DNA from: Bacillota bacterium
GTDB taxonomy: Bacteria > Bacillota > Clostridia > Lachnospirales > Lachnospiraceae
Direction of reading: 5' to 3'
Assembly (NCBI GenBank): GCA_023408815.1
Contig: JAEYJO010000044.1
Coordinates: 1-34,805 of the forward strand
Length of the DNA stretch: 34,805 nt
Shown here: positions 33,748 to 34,805 of the stretch, piece after piece
Numbering within the stretch: position 1 is the stretch's first letter
How the letters are laid out: each line of letters starts with the position of its first letter
Program-made: the position numbers and the translations under genes
Notes under the pieces: model-generated
Database searches by the model: none
Seen by the model: only the letters and a program-made list of their open reading frames with translations
Told to the model about the DNA's origin: nothing

Positions 33748-33842
33748 ATGCTGTTACCTGATCTCCTCTTTATTTTGTATCCATTTACAAAGTTACTTAT
33801 AAAGATATTATAACATTAACAGCAAATTTGGGAATAATATAT

Positions 33843-34681
33843 TTATTTCCTTCCAAGCCGCACTGCCACCGCCTTTTTATTGTCCTCTGGCGTATAGCAC
33901 AAGCAGTTATCTTCTATCGACACCGCGCTCTCTCTGTCGGAATATACTTCTTTGATCACAGCATGAACTTCCTTCGGAAGCTCCATTTTCAAGACACTTC
34001 CCATGGGAACCTCAAATACATGGAAAAGAGCATATGCCTCACCCCCATCAGAAACTCTTACGATTCCCTGCCATCCGTTCAGATAGCCGATGACCCACGG
34101 GTCGCGCATGTCCAGAAAGCGCCTCATGGTAGTAATGAGTACTTTCCCGGCTCTCTTTAAGAGATACTCTTTGCCTTTGTATATTTCTGCAGCGGAGCCA
34201 ACATTTTTTATCTCGAACCATATGCCCGGTTTAAGTCTCGCTTCCTTTATTTTCTGAACTGTTTTCTCTAAGGCCTCGGGAAACAGCTCCATGTGGTGCT
34301 GTATTCATTAATGACGATGGGACACCTGCTCACTTTCCGGCTCTTTATAACATATTCTTCATGAGCTGCCGTCATATTCCGGGAAATTCTGTCTACGCCT
34401 CCGCCTTTGCATACGACTAGAACCGCGTGTCACGCCCATGAGGGCTCCAGCTGCAATTCTTCAATCGTCCTCGTTTTCAGATGCCCTTCCATGCTCCATA
34501 CGCTGCGCAGACGGTGTATCTTCATACTGTTATGCGAGCGTGCTGTCTCCCGCATAACTGCCTGGATAGACGTCACTAGCCCCCTTTATCTGTACCAGAG
34601 AATTTACTACCTGTTTTTTCTCCTGATAAAATCGTCTTTTTTCTCTGGCTGAGAAGTATGTTGGATTAACCCTGCAATTTA
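33843..34681 (-). pseudogene. Decayed GH36-type alpha-galactosidase gene
   Basis: Colinear fragments of one glycosidase lie in shifting minus-strand frames. From the 5' side: SLVQIKGASDVYPGSYAGDST (about 34530-34593), MKIHRLRSVWSMEG, TRTIEELQLEPSW (ends near 34440), GGGVDRISRNMTAAHEEYV, VINEYSTTW (about 34296-34322), then the 149-residue open frame (34292-33843). That frame has FPEALEKTVQKIKEARLKPGIWFEI and RRFLDMRDPWVIGYL joined to the C-terminal domain at NGWQGIVRV. The order matches the GH36 layout, but only about 840 of an expected 2,100-2,200 bp remain and the catalytic nucleophile region is gone. At least three deletions and several frameshifts are needed. The 5' end meets a group II intron. 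Confidence 0.75.
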
Positions 34682-34805
34682 ATCGAGTAGGAGGCGGTGA
34701 CTAACCGCCGTCCTCTCACAGCACCGTGCGTACCGTTCGGTACACGGCGCTTTCAATAGTTGACGTGCACAGACTGATAGGCAGTGGCCAAGTCATAGAA
34801 GCCAT
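34682..34805 (-). mobile_element. Group II intron, 3' end (domains V and VI), continues past the window
   Basis: On the minus strand 34720-34751 folds as domain V: an AGCGCCGTG/CACGGTGCT lower stem with the catalytic AGC triad, a 2-nt bulge and a GTACC-GAAC-GGTAC upper hairpin. Domain VI follows (34682-34715) with a GGCGGT/ACCGCC stem and the CCTACTCGAT end, whose unpaired A is the likely branch point. The 3' splice boundary is about 34682/34681. The maturase stop codon lies 1 bp from domain V. Only the 3' part of the intron is inside the window. Confidence 0.88.
34753..34805 (-). CDS. Group II intron reverse transcriptase/maturase, C-terminal end (partial)
   Basis: The last 16 codons of a minus-strand frame, GFYDLATAYQSVHVNY and stop, run off the window edge. 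The product is inferred from position: its stop is directly before domain V, where group II intron-encoded proteins end. Nothing can be said about the catalytic domains. Confidence 0.65.
   Translation of the reverse strand, partial: GFYDLATAYQSVHVNY

Noticed and set aside
34407..34652. 81-codon plus-strand open frame
   Set aside because: Antisense to the GH36 relic fragments, without coding signs of its own.

Overview
The window looks like chromosomal DNA of a low-to-mid GC Firmicute, most likely a gut-type Lachnospiraceae/Clostridia bacterium. This is inferred from strong AGGAGG ribosome-binding sites with some TTG/GTG starts, sigma-A-like promoters, a short PUA-less ProB, a short NadB, a perfect cre-type site and the dense LacI/ROK/ABC sugar-utilisation gene content. 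No rRNA, tRNA or CRISPR array was seen. All assignments come from reading motifs by eye; no database search was run.

Layout. (1) 1-3310: minus-strand de novo NAD operon nadA-nadB-nadC with a clean promoter overlapped by a palindrome and a terminator hairpin after nadC. (2) 3498-6502: a membrane-anchored choloylglycine-hydrolase/penicillin V acylase-like amidase, a LysR regulator and proB. (3) 6526-12236: a MacAB-like export operon (adaptor, ATPase, FtsX permease; minus) divergent from an OmpR-type response regulator/histidine kinase pair (plus). The shared intergenic region carries a symmetric set of four heptamers that fits joint control by the regulator. (4) 12229-15648: a DUF4180/HTH pair, an AT-rich acyltransferase + AbrB pair with a 9-bp triple repeat over its promoter, and a DinB-like protein.

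(5) 15805-28458 is the centrepiece: a 13-gene minus-strand carbohydrate operon read from one strong promoter and controlled by the divergent LacI gene (28793-29848). In transcription order it is: lipoprotein binding protein, two ABC permeases, two-module VOC protein, a 75-aa unknown, Gfo/Idh/MocA oxidoreductase, ThuA-domain protein, MDR dehydrogenase, one-module VOC protein, MFS transporter (broken by an internal deletion), TTG-started ROK protein, GH9 glycosidase without signal peptide, and a NagB-like isomerase with two substituted active-site positions. It ends at a strong terminator. I infer an import-then-degrade system for a short glycan or glycoside, combining hydrolysis (GH9), sugar phosphorylation (ROK) and an oxidoreductive branch (Gfo/Idh, MDR, ThuA, VOC). 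I know of no described pathway with exactly this set, and the substrate cannot be read from sequence.

(6) 29846-34805: a roughly 140-bp imperfect palindrome, a flavodoxin-like reductase, a chemoreceptor, and a DMT-family transporter with a strongly histidine-rich tail. Last comes a relic of a GH36-type alpha-galactosidase gene, shrunken by several deletions and cut on its 5' side by the 3' end (domains V and VI plus the maturase C-terminus) of a group II intron that continues past the window.
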